This document shows positions 36,608 through 48,779 of a DNA stretch of 64,000 bases, piece by piece. How positions within the stretch are numbered: the first letter of the stretch is position 1; each line of letters starts with the position of its first letter. Source of the stretch: Eucalyptus grandis (lineage: Eukaryota; Streptophyta; Magnoliopsida; Myrtales; Myrtaceae); contig NC_052616.1 in NCBI RefSeq assembly GCF_016545825.1, positions 58,115,278 to 58,179,277 on the forward strand. Reading direction: 5' to 3'. The position numbers and the translations under genes were made by a program. Under the pieces are notes generated by a model. That model ran no database searches and was not told the DNA's origin. It saw only the letters and a list, made by a program, of their open reading frames with translations.

Positions 36608-38544
36608 CAGCCAGCTCAGTAGCCTGACGCGTTCGTAGGCAGCTTCAACCGTCAAGTTCAACGGCTCCGGTTTTAGCCCATTCAAAGGCTCGTTCTCAAG
36701 CAGTTTGCCCGGGTCTAGGCCAGGGTCTGATCTCTTCTTGCTCTCGCATAAAATCACAAGAACCATGACCCCACCTTGCACATGTTTGACCTAAACCCAA
36801 AGATTAGTAACAATTCAAATGCCGGATTACTAGGGTTATACAAAACGGACCACTCAAACTGGAAACCACCTAGATCAGACCAGAACGGATCAACTGATTT
36901 GGTTTAGTTATTGGGAGTGTCGGTCTGGTTCCCGATTCCTAAAATTGGATTCAACATCCGGATGGTTTGATTTCTGGTTCCAAAGGGAAACTACATCAAA
37001 TTGACTAAATATACATTTTTTATTTTATTATTTCTTAAAAAAACAATAAAACATTAACTAAACACTATCTTGATATGATTCCAAGTAGTGAGAAAAAAAG
37101 TAATAGAAAAAAAGTTGTGGAAAAATTAGTGACCGGTTCCATTGAATCGGCCGATAGTACGGTCCGATTTCCAATTTTACCTTAAAATTGGACCAAAGAA
37201 ACAAAATTGGACTAAGAACCAATCAACCCTATTAATTGCACACAAGGGTATAGGTTTGGAATTTATCTTTAGGGAGTAGGAAGGTAAGACAATCTCTTCG
37301 CTCATATTCCCCCCTCCCATCTCAACAATTGCCCCATCATGATGGGATAGAACTACACGCCCCATAGCACGATTAGATAGGCATTGTAATAGGTCCGAAC
37401 GCATACCTAACATCTAGGAAAGTCAGATTTCGTGTTGCCTACTTAGATTGGACGGAATCACATGGATTTCACACTTACGTAGAAAGTCAAATTTCCTTAT
37501 CTTTTAACTCAAAAGGGTTTTGTTCGACAAGCAGCATACTTTTTTTTGTAGAAAACAAAGGGCAAGTCTTGGGGAGTTCTGAGGTGGGTCGGTAGCTAGC
37601 TACTCCTAGCACTTAAGATAGATGGGCTAGGTGGAAATTAGCTAGGAATTGATTGATAATCAAGTTGGTAATCTCCATTCTTTTAAGAGTAAGCAGGCTA
37701 TATTAACCTTGTAGAGAAGAGGCTTTTGCTGCCGGAAATGAATGAGATGGTGCCTTTTGCTCTAGGAAATAGCCCAAGAGGGATTGAAATGATGGAGTTT
37801 ATGATGTTGTTTGATATTAGCGAGGGTGAAAAAAGAATAAGAACGTGTGATGACGTAAATACGGTTCTCGGGAATCATGAATAGATGTAAAATAAAGATA
37901 TAAGCGAGGGAAAAAGAAAGAAAACAAATGAGTTATGACATTTTATATATTTATAAATAGATATAAAATAAGGGTATGTTTGATGACAACGACAGAACCA
38001 AAATAACTTTGTTTAGATCGGCCATCAAATCGACTAAGCTCAACAACCCCCTGACAATCCCCACAATTGGATTAGTAATATGTCGACAAATAAAAAATAT
38101 GGGATTTTTATAGCTTTTCATTATTATCAAATAGAGAAAACAAGAAGAAATGTCAAAATATTTTCTTTTAACCAAAAGAATAAATTGGGGGAAATTGTCC
38201 AATCGGTCTTAAATCTATTGTACCACTATTAATTCAGTCATAACATTTTTAATTTTGCCAATTCTAAATATATTTCTTTCAGTCAATTTTCACAAGAAAT
38301 TGCTGACATAGTGGTATGCCATGTAATACGTTCGATAATAACTTGATTACTCAGCGATGACTTGACTGTCACATCTATGATTTCTAACAAAAATTGATGG
38401 AAATGATTACATTGGAATTTTGATAAAGGTTTGTAAAAAAAAATGATAAAATTTGAAAGTTTTGGACAAAAATTTACATCCACACAATAGATTTATAATT
38501 AATTATATAAATTACCCGTAAGTTATGATTGTTATTTGTATTTA

Positions 38545-39273
38545 GGGTTAATACCCTAAAAAACCCCAAACTTGTACACTTGTGATGAATTTACTCTAAA
38601 CTAATTTTTTTATCACAAAAAATCCTAAACTAGTATATCTTTGACAAATTTACTCAAAACTGGTATACTTGTGACAAATTTACCCTCTATTAATTTCCTT
38701 TAAATTTTTATGTCAAATTATTAAGTTGAATGGCACGTAACAAATTGGTCGATGTATTAGTTTAGGATGTGATTCTGACCTTTTCTCGCTTGAGGACAGT
38801 TTTTGGCAAAATGTCCTTTCTAATTGCAAACGTAGCAACAGTTTAATTTTTTGTGGCTTGTGCGATCCTTCCTTTGCGTAGGTATCGCCATTTCTTCTTT
38901 TTCCGGAAATGCTTGGAGCCATGTTTGGATTTCTTTATCCAAAACTTCTTGTAGTGTTTTTTCTTCCGGGAATACTTGCCACATGTACCGTCACAGTCAC
39001 TGTTAGATAATTTTTCATGATTTTCTGTGGTATTAATCAAATTTAATGGAGGGTATATTTGTCATAGATACACTAGTTTGGGGTTTTTGGTGATCGAATA
39101 AATTAATTTGGGGTTAATCTATTGCAAGTATATCAGTTTGAAGTTATTTATGGTCAATTATAATAAATTTGTCATAGATGTACCGGTTTGGGGTTTTTCA
39201 TAGTTAAAAATATAGTTTATGGGGTATATTTATCACAAGTGTACCGATTTGGAGTTTTTCAAAATATTAACTC
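38545..39273. mobile_element. Mutator-like (MULE) element, 729 bp
   Basis: TTGTATTTA is duplicated at 38536-38544 and 39274-39282, and the paralogous site near 22468 carries TTTGTATTTATGG without an insert. The ends are long imperfect inverted repeats: the left begins GGGTTAATACCC, the right read inward begins GAGTTAATATTT, and both continue through GTACACTTGTGATNAAT-type words for about 170-200 bp. There is no transposase. The interior carries a minus-strand coding remnant (see 38775-39040). Confidence 0.8.
38775..39040 (-). pseudogene. Captured coat-protein-like fragment of a plant pararetrovirus (endogenous Caulimoviridae-type), broken
   Basis: On the minus strand a very Lys/Arg-rich segment (about 39030-38860) is followed, after a frame change, by a zinc knuckle of spacing C-X2-C-X4-H-X4-C (about 38837-38795) that contains an in-frame stop. 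A basic tract just before a CCHC knuckle is the known layout of the coat-protein end in Caulimoviridae. The fragment lies entirely between the TIRs of the Mutator-like element and has no start, no neighbouring viral gene and broken frames. A retrotransposon gag origin is the main alternative. Confidence 0.4.
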
Positions 39274-42200
39274 TTGTATTTATAAGTCCATACCAAAGAC
39301 AAAGTCTTTGAATCTATCTTTTTACACAACACTAACGACCTTTGTTTGAAAATATTTAGAATTCTTCACTTGTATTTTTTTTTTTTTTTGGGGAATTCCT
39401 CAACTCCAAAGGTCAACTAAATACTATTCCTAGAAATGTTGACATGTACTCCAAAAAGAAGTATGGATCTGGCTTGGTAGGAGGCGTTGAAAGTGGATCG
39501 AGTCTCTTCATATATTTTTGTTTACTTGATATCTCAAGAAAAATTGGAAAGAGAAAATGAAGAAAGAGAAGGCACTTTGGTGTATAGCCTAACCTCAACC
39601 TGAGCATCAGAACAGACGAGTCCTTTAATAATAATAATAAACAAGAATGAATCTGCATATTCTATTTCCATAAGAAAAATTTAACAATAAAGGAAGAATC
39701 AGCAAAAAGTTATCCATATTTTAGATAGAGATTCTTATGGTCCCCACAATGTTGCTATAGTGTCATCCATATAAGTATTCAGAATCAAATAGAAAGAAAT
39801 ATAATTCACCAATTAAAATTGAGTAATTGCGTGCAAACTAAGCCTGCCTTGCATGAAGAAATAACTTTTACTAATTATGCCACATTAACTAATAAAAGAT
39901 ATAATTATCATTTGTAATAAGTTCCATTTGCTGCTTTTTGGTTCCCAAAATTAATCTTGCATGGCAAAATAAAACTACCCATTATTCCCTTCATTAACCT
40001 ATCGATTTATACGTGTTTATAATTACCAACTGTTTATCACTTAATTAAATAATCACTTAACTCTTTTAAAAAAAATAAATTAGTTCTCTTCATGAGCGTG
40101 TGAACACTAGTTTATGGTAATTAGGAAAGCATTGTAAGGAAAATTTCATTTTTTATTTGATTGATTTGAATTGCAATCTACCCATATTGATCTTTTGACA
40201 CGAAAAGAGATAAATAAAATTTTTGAACTTGGACAGACAATTTTAGAATGTTAGCTCTACTATTGAAACTGTGACTTGTTCTCTTGATGAATATCACTAA
40301 TACAAACTAAAGTATATTAATTTGATTCCTCCCATGATTCCCTCATGTTCTCCTTTTTTATTTTCTTAATTATAATTTAATTAAGATTTTCATGTGCAAA
40401 TAGACATTGCATTAATTAGTCATTGTAAAGTCAGAAAAAGCTCCCAGTGAATGGTGGATCGTGCTTTTAAGGCTTTTGCTTAAAACTTTAAACTAAAAAT
40501 ATTTTACATGATAATAAATAACATCGCATGTCTTTAGATATAGATCTGAAATATATTTTAATTTTTTGAGGATTTAATGAAAATGGAAATATTTAATGCT
40601 AACTCAGCACAAAGCTCGTGCCCTTTCTGCGGGAAGGCAATCATGAGCACACGAAGTTCCTCACTTACCAATGAATTGTTAATAATTCTTTAGAAAAATA
40701 TTCGATATACTAACATTGATTTACAAAAATGATTTATAAAGTAATGGGTTGATATTCTAATGGAGATTCTAACATCGTTATCAATATCTAAGACATCTTT
40801 ACTATACCTAGTATTCTTATTTCTCGTGTTTTTTTTTTTTTTTTTTGGAAATGCAAATTGTAGTTTTTAAAATTAAGGATGCAGATTGATATAGGGGTGG
40901 GACACTAAAGATAATTTTGAACTTTTTGTCAAACTAATATGAATCTTTCTCTATCATCATCGATAATGTAACCTGTCCTTGTGACAACTTGAAATTACCT
41001 ATGTGTCGGTTTTAGCTAAATTACAAATTTTCAAGAAAAGAGTAAGGACTTTATTATATTTCTCGGGAATGATTCAAAATTTAGTTGCATCAGTTAAAGA
41101 TTTTGGATGAGGCTGTTTGGAAGATAATTTCAACCTAACTAATATTGATGGTACCAACCAAATGGTGTCCTTTCATTACATCTTTCAATATAGAAATCTA
41201 AAGAGCTTTTTGCAATTTTGTCAATCATAAATGGATTCCAGACATACACCAAAAATCTCTTTAGAGATGGGGTAAAACGAGGAGGCCCTTTCCAAACTTA
41301 TGATGCCTTAAAATCAAATATCACAAATAGCCCTAAAATTATGGAATCACATGCATTAATCAGTGAGAGGAATACACAATACATTTATCCTTAATATATT
41401 TTCTTCACTCAACTTTCTTTCATGGTATTACAGTTACCTCTTTTATAGACCTAGCTTCCACATATTGACTCTGTCAGGCCAATTTTCACCTTAGATTTCC
41501 CTTTTTGTCACCATTCTTCAGATGCAACCCGTTGATAATTTTTTTTTTTTTGCTTATACCCCTTTCGCAATGAGGAGAGACCATGACCAAAGATCAAACT
41601 TCAAGATCCAGATCGTTCGAGCACCCTTAGATCCACAATCAACTCTTGTGGACGAAAACCAAAATGAAAAAGAAAGCCAAATATGGCCCACCAACGGGCT
41701 TCAAGAATCTATTTAGCCCAATCCAAGGCAATTTTTTTTAGGGAGTGTATGTGCAATAGATCCTTGTTTAAGTTCAACCCGCCCAGAATACTATGGATCC
41801 TACGGAAAGGGCCCGTGCAGAGAAGATTGGGCCAGGATGAGGCCCAACAATAGCCACTGGGTACAACCCAGGATTTGAGCACAACCTAGGATCCAAGTCC
41901 GGTTGGTCCTACTCGAGCCCGAATGGTTCTGGTCCGATGGGTTTTCCTCACCTGAGATTTGGACCCAATATTTTTCCTCTTGCTGGCACCTCCAACGGCC
42001 AGCTAGAGCCAGAAGACGCCTTGTGCACGATTGCTGCAGATGGTCCTGAGCTCTGGTTAATTTCACAACAACTCTCAAGGCTGGAGAACTACTCCGTTTA
42101 GTCCCAAGAGCTTCGGCAAGCACTAATCACAAAGGATAAAGACAGGTTTATTGACAGGTCCGTCCCAATTGTGGCCGACAAACGACTTGCTCGACACCGG

Positions 42201-42283
42201 AGGAAATGTAACTAGTTGATCCGGACTTGGATCGGAAACTATCTCACCTAGAGTGCTTTCGTCTATAATTATGGATGTGTTTT

Positions 42284-42590
42284 GCCAGAATTTAATCGAC
42301 GACGAAATATCATTCACCAAAAGTCATTCTTTCGGCTTTTAATGAGAGGGGATAGGTTTTGTGATGATTCCATATAGAAAATATCCAAACCATGCTAGAT
42401 TTCAATCGACCACAAACAACACAAAACACGAACTATGCCAGAATTGAATTGACGACAGAGCTTGAGAATGTGCAAATATGTAATGCTAGAATTTAATCGG
42501 TAGCACAACACCTAGGATAGAGACACATTTGGAATTTAATCGACGACAATGAATTATAATAAAGATACGCGTCAAAATTTAATTGACAAC
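42284..42590. repeat. Degenerate repeat of CCAGAATTTAATCGACGAC, about six copies
   Basis: Variants occur near 42284, 42393, 42439, 42485, 42530 and 42570, spaced about 40-110 bp, each followed by an ACA/AAC-rich segment. Spacing is irregular and the units are diverged. No CRISPR or coding meaning is inferred. Confidence 0.55.
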
Positions 42591-43718
42591 ATGAATCGAA
42601 AATCTACAGCTAAGGAAAAATAAAGTGCAGTGCATGAAAGTAAATATAATTAAGAGATTACATTATGATAGATTTGTCAGGGGCTCTCTTTCTGAATGAC
42701 TAGTGATATTTATAATGGAAATGTGATAACCGTTCGACGGTTGTGTTTTCCCCGAAACTATCCTTGGCTTTGTCCACATTCTTTTTTTCCTGTAAATCAC
42801 TCAGCCCATACCTCAGATAACTGTCTAAGTCATGATATGAGATTTGTACAATTATTGATGGCCATTCCAATTGGGTCCTCAAATAGCAACTACTCTTTCA
42901 CAACATGTGCCTTTGAGTAATATTTAAAGGGTCTTTTATTGGAAAGTTTTCCGCCAAGGTCCATGCAAGCGGCTACCAACCATCCATCATCATATCTCAA
43001 CAACTAGACATGTGGTATTTCCATATCTTGTCATCAACCACCGGGTGTTTGCCCCTATGTCTGTCGATAGTTAAGCATGTATCAAATACTACTCACATGT
43101 TGTGCATGTGACTGCAACCTATAACCCATATGTTATTTTTACACCTGTGACAAGCACGTGACTACCGAATCAATTTTGAGTGTCAATAGTATGTCTTTTG
43201 AAGTCTTTTCCCTTTCAGCTATATATAGAAATACGTTAGAAAAATGAAAAGTTTAGGATTGCATTGGTATTCGTGCAATAAATTTTGGACTGATTTGGTG
43301 CTTTCCTATGTTTTTATGAATGTCTTTTGGATTTTTTTTTTCCCTTTAGGCTAAGTATGAAATACATTAGAACAAGTTGACTATATAAGTTATGTTTTTG
43401 TTATAGGGATTTCTGATAGGATTTTTTTACCACTTTAGATGCATAATGGAGAATCTTAATCGTTGATTTTCTTTAGGGGGCCATTTCTCGATGCTCGATT
43501 ATCGAACCAAAGATCCGTGCTTCACATGTTCAGGGGAAAAAAGATTGCAAGAATCTTGATCTCCAAAAGCAGGGATGAACCGGCTCCTTCTTTGGTTCCT
43601 CTTTTCAAGTGTGAATCTCTCTCAAACCGCGATCCCTGCGACTTTTCCTTAGTTTGAGCGACGTAAGTTTGAGGTTAAGCCGAAGCGCCAACCCTTTTTA
43701 CCTTTGCAGCGTGGCTGA

Positions 43719-43730
<12 letters not shown>

Positions 43731-43771
<41 letters not shown>
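43731..43771. repeat. (CT)n microsatellite
   Basis: About 20 uninterrupted TC units. Leu/Ser-rich frames over it are artefacts. Confidence 0.95.
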
Positions 43772-43773
<2 letters not shown>

Positions 43774-44189
43774 TTAGCATTTTCCTGCAAAAGCCTCTCT
43801 TTTCCTTTGTTCAACATCGACAATAACACCATAATACTTTGTCGAAGCTGATGTTAACCTGCAATAACCATCGAGAAGCAGTAGACCGTTATGGTTGAGC
43901 AACTATTTGCGTTTATCTGTCCTGTTTTACTGGGGTTTTCTAATGGCCAAGACGAATGCGCAAGAGAAGCCATTGGCCTGCGAGCTTTAAGAGAAAACGG
44001 CCGTGCACCCGATTTATGGAACGAAGTCTTCTGGATGGTTTGGATCGGACATAAATGAGCAAGCAAAGAGACGAAAGCGTTCATTCATCTGCAAGGGGTC
44101 CGGCGCGTGATGAGTAAAAGAATAACCTAACTCAACCAATCTTTCCAACAACCTCAAAGTAATCTTATTTAGAATTAAATTGCATGAAA

Positions 44190-44579
44190 TTGACTTGCAA
44201 GTTAATAATTTGGACCACAAGTCGCAAATTGGTGAATTTGAGAGAGTCCACGCTAAGCCTAGACTTAGCCAGCCATTAGTCTCCATGCACCCGCAAGAGG
44301 GCTCATAGGAGGTCACGACCAGGTATCAACCACTCTTCATTCACAAGCTGGGAGTTCGATTTCCTGACCCGACCGTCTTGAACGTTTTGTTGCTCTAGAG
44401 CATGCCTTTTTGCTCACGCTTGGCGAAGACTTGGACTTGGTTTTGGGTGAACTGGACGTATCGTTGCGCTTGGCGAGGACTTCTTGATTTGTAACAAAAC
44501 ATGCCTGTCTTGAAAAGAAGACAAATTACAAAAGCCCTCTTCATTTACATCGCGCACGCGGACTTCGCATGTATAAATC
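44190..44579 (+). promoter_or_regulatory. Orphaned promoter of copy F
   Basis: This block is collinear with the G promoter (about 60375-60759). CGCGCACGCG (44551-44560) is followed 11 bp later by TATAAAT (44572-44578). The Copia element begins directly after it at 44580, and its target duplication AAATC (44575-44579) is the end of the TATA box. The rest of the F leader and gene resumes at 51793. Transcription from this promoter would therefore start inside the 5' LTR. Confidence 0.75.
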
Positions 44580-45005
44580 TGATGGTTTTAATTGGTGATG
44601 GGCTTAAGGCCCGTCCGCCCATGCTGGGCTCAAAAGGCCCGGCCCACGGGAATAGAGCTCGTGGATGGGGGAAGGTATAAAAGGGAGGAGAGAGAGAGAG
44701 AGATGACGCGGGTTGGAAACAGAAAACGAACGTACGTCTTTTCCCAACGCTCTCTCTCCCTCCAAAAAGAACAGTAAGCACAAGCCACGTTCTTCTTCCC
44801 TTCAAAGCGTCATCGGATCGAATAGCTCTTAGTTCCTCTTCCTCTATTGACGTCGGTGTCTAATCTGTGGCTAACAAGCTACGCTCGAATCCGTGGTGTG
44901 CTTTACGATCGGTGATACGTGTTTTTCCCGAGCTTCATCTTCCGCATTGATTTAGGGGTTCGATTTAGTGTCGAATCCGGTTTCGAGGATCCGTTATTCT
45001 CAACA
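44580..45005 (+). repeat. 5' LTR of the Copia element
   Basis: TGATGG to CTCAACA, with a TATAAAA box at 44676-44682 followed by a GA-rich run. The matching box in the 3' LTR reads TTTAAAA. Confidence 0.9.
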
Positions 45006-45020
45006 TTGGTATCGGAGCCC
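45006..45020 (+). other. Primer binding site of the Copia element
   Basis: TTGGTATCGGAGCCC directly follows the LTR. It matches the usual initiator-Met primer site except for one A-to-G change. Confidence 0.75.
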
Positions 45021-45179
45021 TAGTTCACGTTTTTCCCGACCTGTTTGATGTTTTGATTGATTTTTCGCAAAAAAAATTCAGCCGTACGGATCGGGGCAAG
45101 AAATCCCGACATCCGAGCACTGTTCATCGAATTTTTTGAGTTTCCGTAAGTCGAAATCGATTTCTGAATACATAGGGTA

Positions 45180-45700
45180 AAAGAGGTCGTCGAGGCGAGT
45201 CTGGCGATATGTTGTGCGCCGCCGGGCGACGACGCACGCGCCCACACGCACGGCCAGAAGCCGCTGCGCATGGGCGCGACACGCCTGAAGCGTTGGCATC
45301 GACCAGCGCGTGCGTCCCATGCGCCGGTCGACAAATCGGCATGTGCACGACGCCGGCGGCGAACCGGCACGCGCCGGTCGGCGGACCGACTCGTCTTGGC
45401 GTCGGCATGCGTCATCCAACGGATCGTAACCGCTGGGATGACGTCATCGCTGACGTTAGCGCCGACAACGGTTGGCCGGGCGGTCACCGGCCGGCAACCC
45501 GACCAGCGACTCGACTGGCGACCCGACCCGACCCGCACCGCGGACGCCCGGCACGCGCGCGGCGCGTGCCGTCGGTTCGCCCGAACCGGACCGACCGGCC
45601 CGACCGGTCCATCCAATTCGACCGGTCCGACGTTCGTGACCCATTGACCGAGACCGTTGACCGTTGACCGTTGACTTTGACCGTTAACTCGGAAAAAAAA
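45180..45700 (+). other. GC-rich leader with a TTGACC cluster (Copia element)
   Basis: A strongly GC-rich block with CpG-dense words lies between the primer site and gag. It ends in a cluster of TTGAC cores at about 45653-45684 (TTGACCG repeated). Frames on both strands lack known domains. It may be captured host DNA or a regulatory leader, but this is inference. Confidence 0.5.
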
Positions 45701-45858
45701 AAAAGGATTTGTTTCTTTTTCAAAAATGTCTGTGGGTTAGAGGTAATCCATTTTTTATTCTGCATTTGTTGCATGAATCATGGAAAATTATGTATTTTCC
45801 ATTTTGTTTATTGTGGATTAAAAGTGATCCATTTTAGTTTTGCATTTGTTGCAGAAAC

Positions 45859-46166
45859 TATGATGCGTTATGCACGGATACCTGCAATCCCGAGAACGGA
45901 CGAAGGAAGAGCTAAATTGAAAAGGCTGATGAAAGAGTTAGCTGATTATCGGTGGCTTGATGGTGATTTAAGTATCACATATGGTCAAGGTCAATCAGAT
46001 GATACATGAAATCATCAGGAATGGTTATCTTATGCCGGATTTTGAGAAGGTGCCGGCTTTGATGAACACTCTTCCACCCGAATGGCAAGCAGTGTTAGAT
46101 CGGCTATGGGAGGTCAGCGTGGTCCCGGATTATAGGAGACTAGTGGAAGCTTTTGTAAGAGAGTAG
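45859..46166 (+). pseudogene. Copia gag remnant
   Basis: The frame starts MMRYARIPAIPRTD and soon ends. The adjoining frame (about 45981-46166) carries LMNTLPPEWQAVLDRLWE, a gag-like motif. Most of the gag core is missing or frameshifted. Confidence 0.5.
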
Positions 46167-46745
46167 TACTATAGGATTGAGTTGGCCAAAACTTCAACCC
46201 TTAGATTGAGCACCACATGGCGCGAGTGAATGCGCCTTGGTGGCGACATGAGCTCTCCAAAAGTTTTTCCATGGTTGGCAAATGTGCCTTGATTTTCTCG
46301 GATACTTTGGTGATAGATTAGAAGGGACTTTCCCTATTTATTTCTTAGATTAGTTTGAGATGTTTTGAGTGTTGAATATCTCTTTCTATGTTGATATTTC
46401 TTTTTGGATATATTACTTAGTGTAATGAATTGTTGTATTATGTGAAAGCATTGTTATTCTATTGGATATTAAATTATCTGTTGCTTTATGTTATTGCTGA
46501 TTGTTGTGGGTAGTTAGTTGTGGGTAGTTCATAGAAGTTTTTGTAACTTCACAGAATTTATTTTGCATAAGACAATTATATTAATAATAGTTTTAAGTTA
46601 GGATTTTTGGAGGATGATTGGAAACGTAGTGACCTTTTGATTCTGAAACCTTACTTGAAATTATTCATTGATATGATGGGTCTGTGCAAATTGGATGCAT
46701 AAATGATAGGCATTAATTATTCGTGCATATATGTCGATGTGTTGA

Positions 46746-47348
46746 TTGATGGATTCAGCAACTAAGGGCGTAATTGCTGATGTGAACGGCAACAATTGTG
46801 AAATATTGAATATGAAAATTCAATATGTGCTGGAAAAGCAAGAAGCACTAGAAGCTCTTGACCATGTTATGGAAGATCTTAAGGATGCTGTGCGCCACCT
46901 TGAGCTGGTAGAGGACCGCTTGATGGCATGTGAGTCGAAAATAGATATTTGCAATGCTGGTTCTAGCTCAGAAAGGGCTTTGAGCTCTAAGCGCAAACGT
47001 ATTGATTCGTTCAATATGTGGGAAAGCAAAGGATCAAGTCCTTATTGCAAGAGATCAAGAGTTAACCAACACAAGAGACGAAAACGTCCTCAAGTGAAGA
47101 AAATGTCAAGGGTGAGGTGTTACAATTGTGACAAGAATGGTCATTATGCTCGCGACTGTCGTGAGCCAAAGAATGTATACACCTCTTGTACATTTGAGAA
47201 CTTTGATTATGTGTCAAGTTCTGAATTATTGGCTGAATCCAATCCTTTGTGGACTGTAGATTTAGGAAAGACAGACCATGTAGCGAAGGATAGAGAATCA
47301 TTCGTGGAATTCCGACGATACCGACTGGAACTAAGTGGATCTATGTGA
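46746..47348 (+). pseudogene. Copia gag end (zinc knuckle) and protease start
   Basis: A coiled-coil-like stretch is followed by a basic region and a CCHC knuckle, CYNCDKNGHYARDC (C-X2-C-X4-H-X4-C). The protease start follows as LWTVDLGKTDHVAKDR. The usual catalytic Asp-Ser/Thr-Gly triplet reads DLG here, so the protease is probably inactive. The frame stops at 47348. Confidence 0.7.
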
Positions 47349-47659
47349 GATATAACTTCATAAATGAAGTTAAAGGGATTGGCACCTGCCAATTGAACAT
47401 GTGTGGTGGACGCATCTTGTTCCTACATGACGTTCCATATGCTCTAGAGATTCGTCGAAATTTAACGTCTGTTTTAGTGTTGATTAAACTTGTTCTTTAT
47501 ATGAACTTCCATAATAGAGGTGTAGATTTGTGTTTGGATACAAACTACTATAGTTGTGGTCACTTTCTGGATGGTTTCATTGTACTATATGTTGACTGTG
47601 GTGATGTCAATATTTGTTATTCCCTTGTTTCACGTCTCCTAATTCATATGATAATGATG

Positions 47660-48748
47660 TGATTATGTGGCATGCTAGACTTGGTCATATTGGCCAATAA
47701 CGTATGAATAGACTAGCCAAAAATGGCTTGTTGGGCAACATTGAAAAAGTCGATTTGCCCATATGTGAGCATTGCCTAGTAGGGAAAACGACAAGGAAAC
47801 CATTTGGAAAAGATAAAGAGCTGAATTTCCTCTGTATTTAATCCATTATGATGTCTGTGGTTCAATAAATGTGAGAAGAAGGCATGGGGCTGTTTATTTC
47901 ATCACTTTTATAGATGATTATACTCGATTCGGATATGTCTATTTGATTTCTCATAAATTTGAAGCATTATGTTGTTTCAAAAGGTTTATGAACTTGGTTG
48001 AAAATCAATTAGACAATAAAATAAAAGTATTAAGATTCGATCGAGGTCGAGAATATTTATCCGATGAGTTCAGAAAATAATGTGATGAAAAGGAATAAAA
48101 ATACAGTTGTCTATTCCATATACTCCTAAACAAAATGGTGTTGCGAGAGAGAAGAAACAGAACCCTACTTTGGAAATGGTTAGGTCCATGCTGGCGCATG
48201 CTAACTTACATATCACTTTTGGAGTGATGCGTTGTTAACTTGCTGCCTATATACTTAACCGGGTGCCTTTCAAATCAGTTAGTTCCACTCCATATGAGTT
48301 ATGGACAGATAGAAAACCAGACTTAAATTTTCTTAAGCCATGGGGTTGTGCTGCCTATACTCATGAGTCCTCTCACAAGTTTGAGAAATTTGGTCCTAAA
48401 GGCAAGAAGAGTATTTTAATGAGATACTTCGAATACTCGAAAGGGTATGTGTTCATAGGTGAGCAGGGAAGTGAGAGTATAATTGAATTTGAATCATGGG
48501 ATGTCACATTCTTAGTGGATGAATTTCCTAAGAATGGCGAAATAGGGGAAGTTTACTCCCTATTTAAAACCTTGGATCAATATAATGATATTAAAGGAGT
48601 TCGTCCAAGTGGGAGTAATATGAGAAGTGATGAATTGAATTCAACTCATTCTCAATTACAACCACATAATGAGATGATATCGTCATTATCTAATCCGAGT
48701 GGGAGCATAATGGAGAATGATGTGCTAAGTGTACATTCTCCCATATAG
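47660..48748 (+). pseudogene. Copia integrase region, broken
   Basis: A GAG-pre-integrase motif (WHARLGHIG) is followed by an in-frame TAA, then MNRLAKNGLLGNIEKVDLP and the zinc-binding CEHCLVGK. The integrase core shows YFITFIDDYTRFGYVYL and RFDRGREYLSDEF (the first two acidic residues), then stops near 48078. The last part (48263-48748) has TPYELWTDRKPDLNFLKPWG. Several frames are needed, so it is not functional. Confidence 0.75.
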
Positions 48749-48779
48749 TGAACAAGTTGCCAAAGTATTCCCCGTCGAC

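Larger units (their letters stand above)
36630..41353. other. Upstream flank of copy D, non-coding; right part of duplication unit 2
   Basis: Collinear with 20600-24775, apart from the Mutator-like insertion at 38545-39273 and the short TAA tract. No gene was found on either strand outside that insertion. Confidence 0.65.
41354..44097. other. Anonymous interval between units 2 and 3
   Basis: No gene with a recognisable domain was found. It contains possible LTR-derived DNA around 41400-42120, the degenerate repeat at 42284-42590 and the CT microsatellite at 43731-43771. Short open frames lack family resemblance and conserved starts. Confidence 0.5.

Noticed and set aside
44350..44364. tRNA B-box-like GGGAGTTCGATTTCC, also near 59546 and 60526
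   Set aside because: No A box at a suitable distance and no cloverleaf; it belongs to the duplicated promoter block.
46746..47348. Host CCHC zinc-finger gene
   Set aside because: It sits in Copia gag-to-protease order between two matching LTRs.
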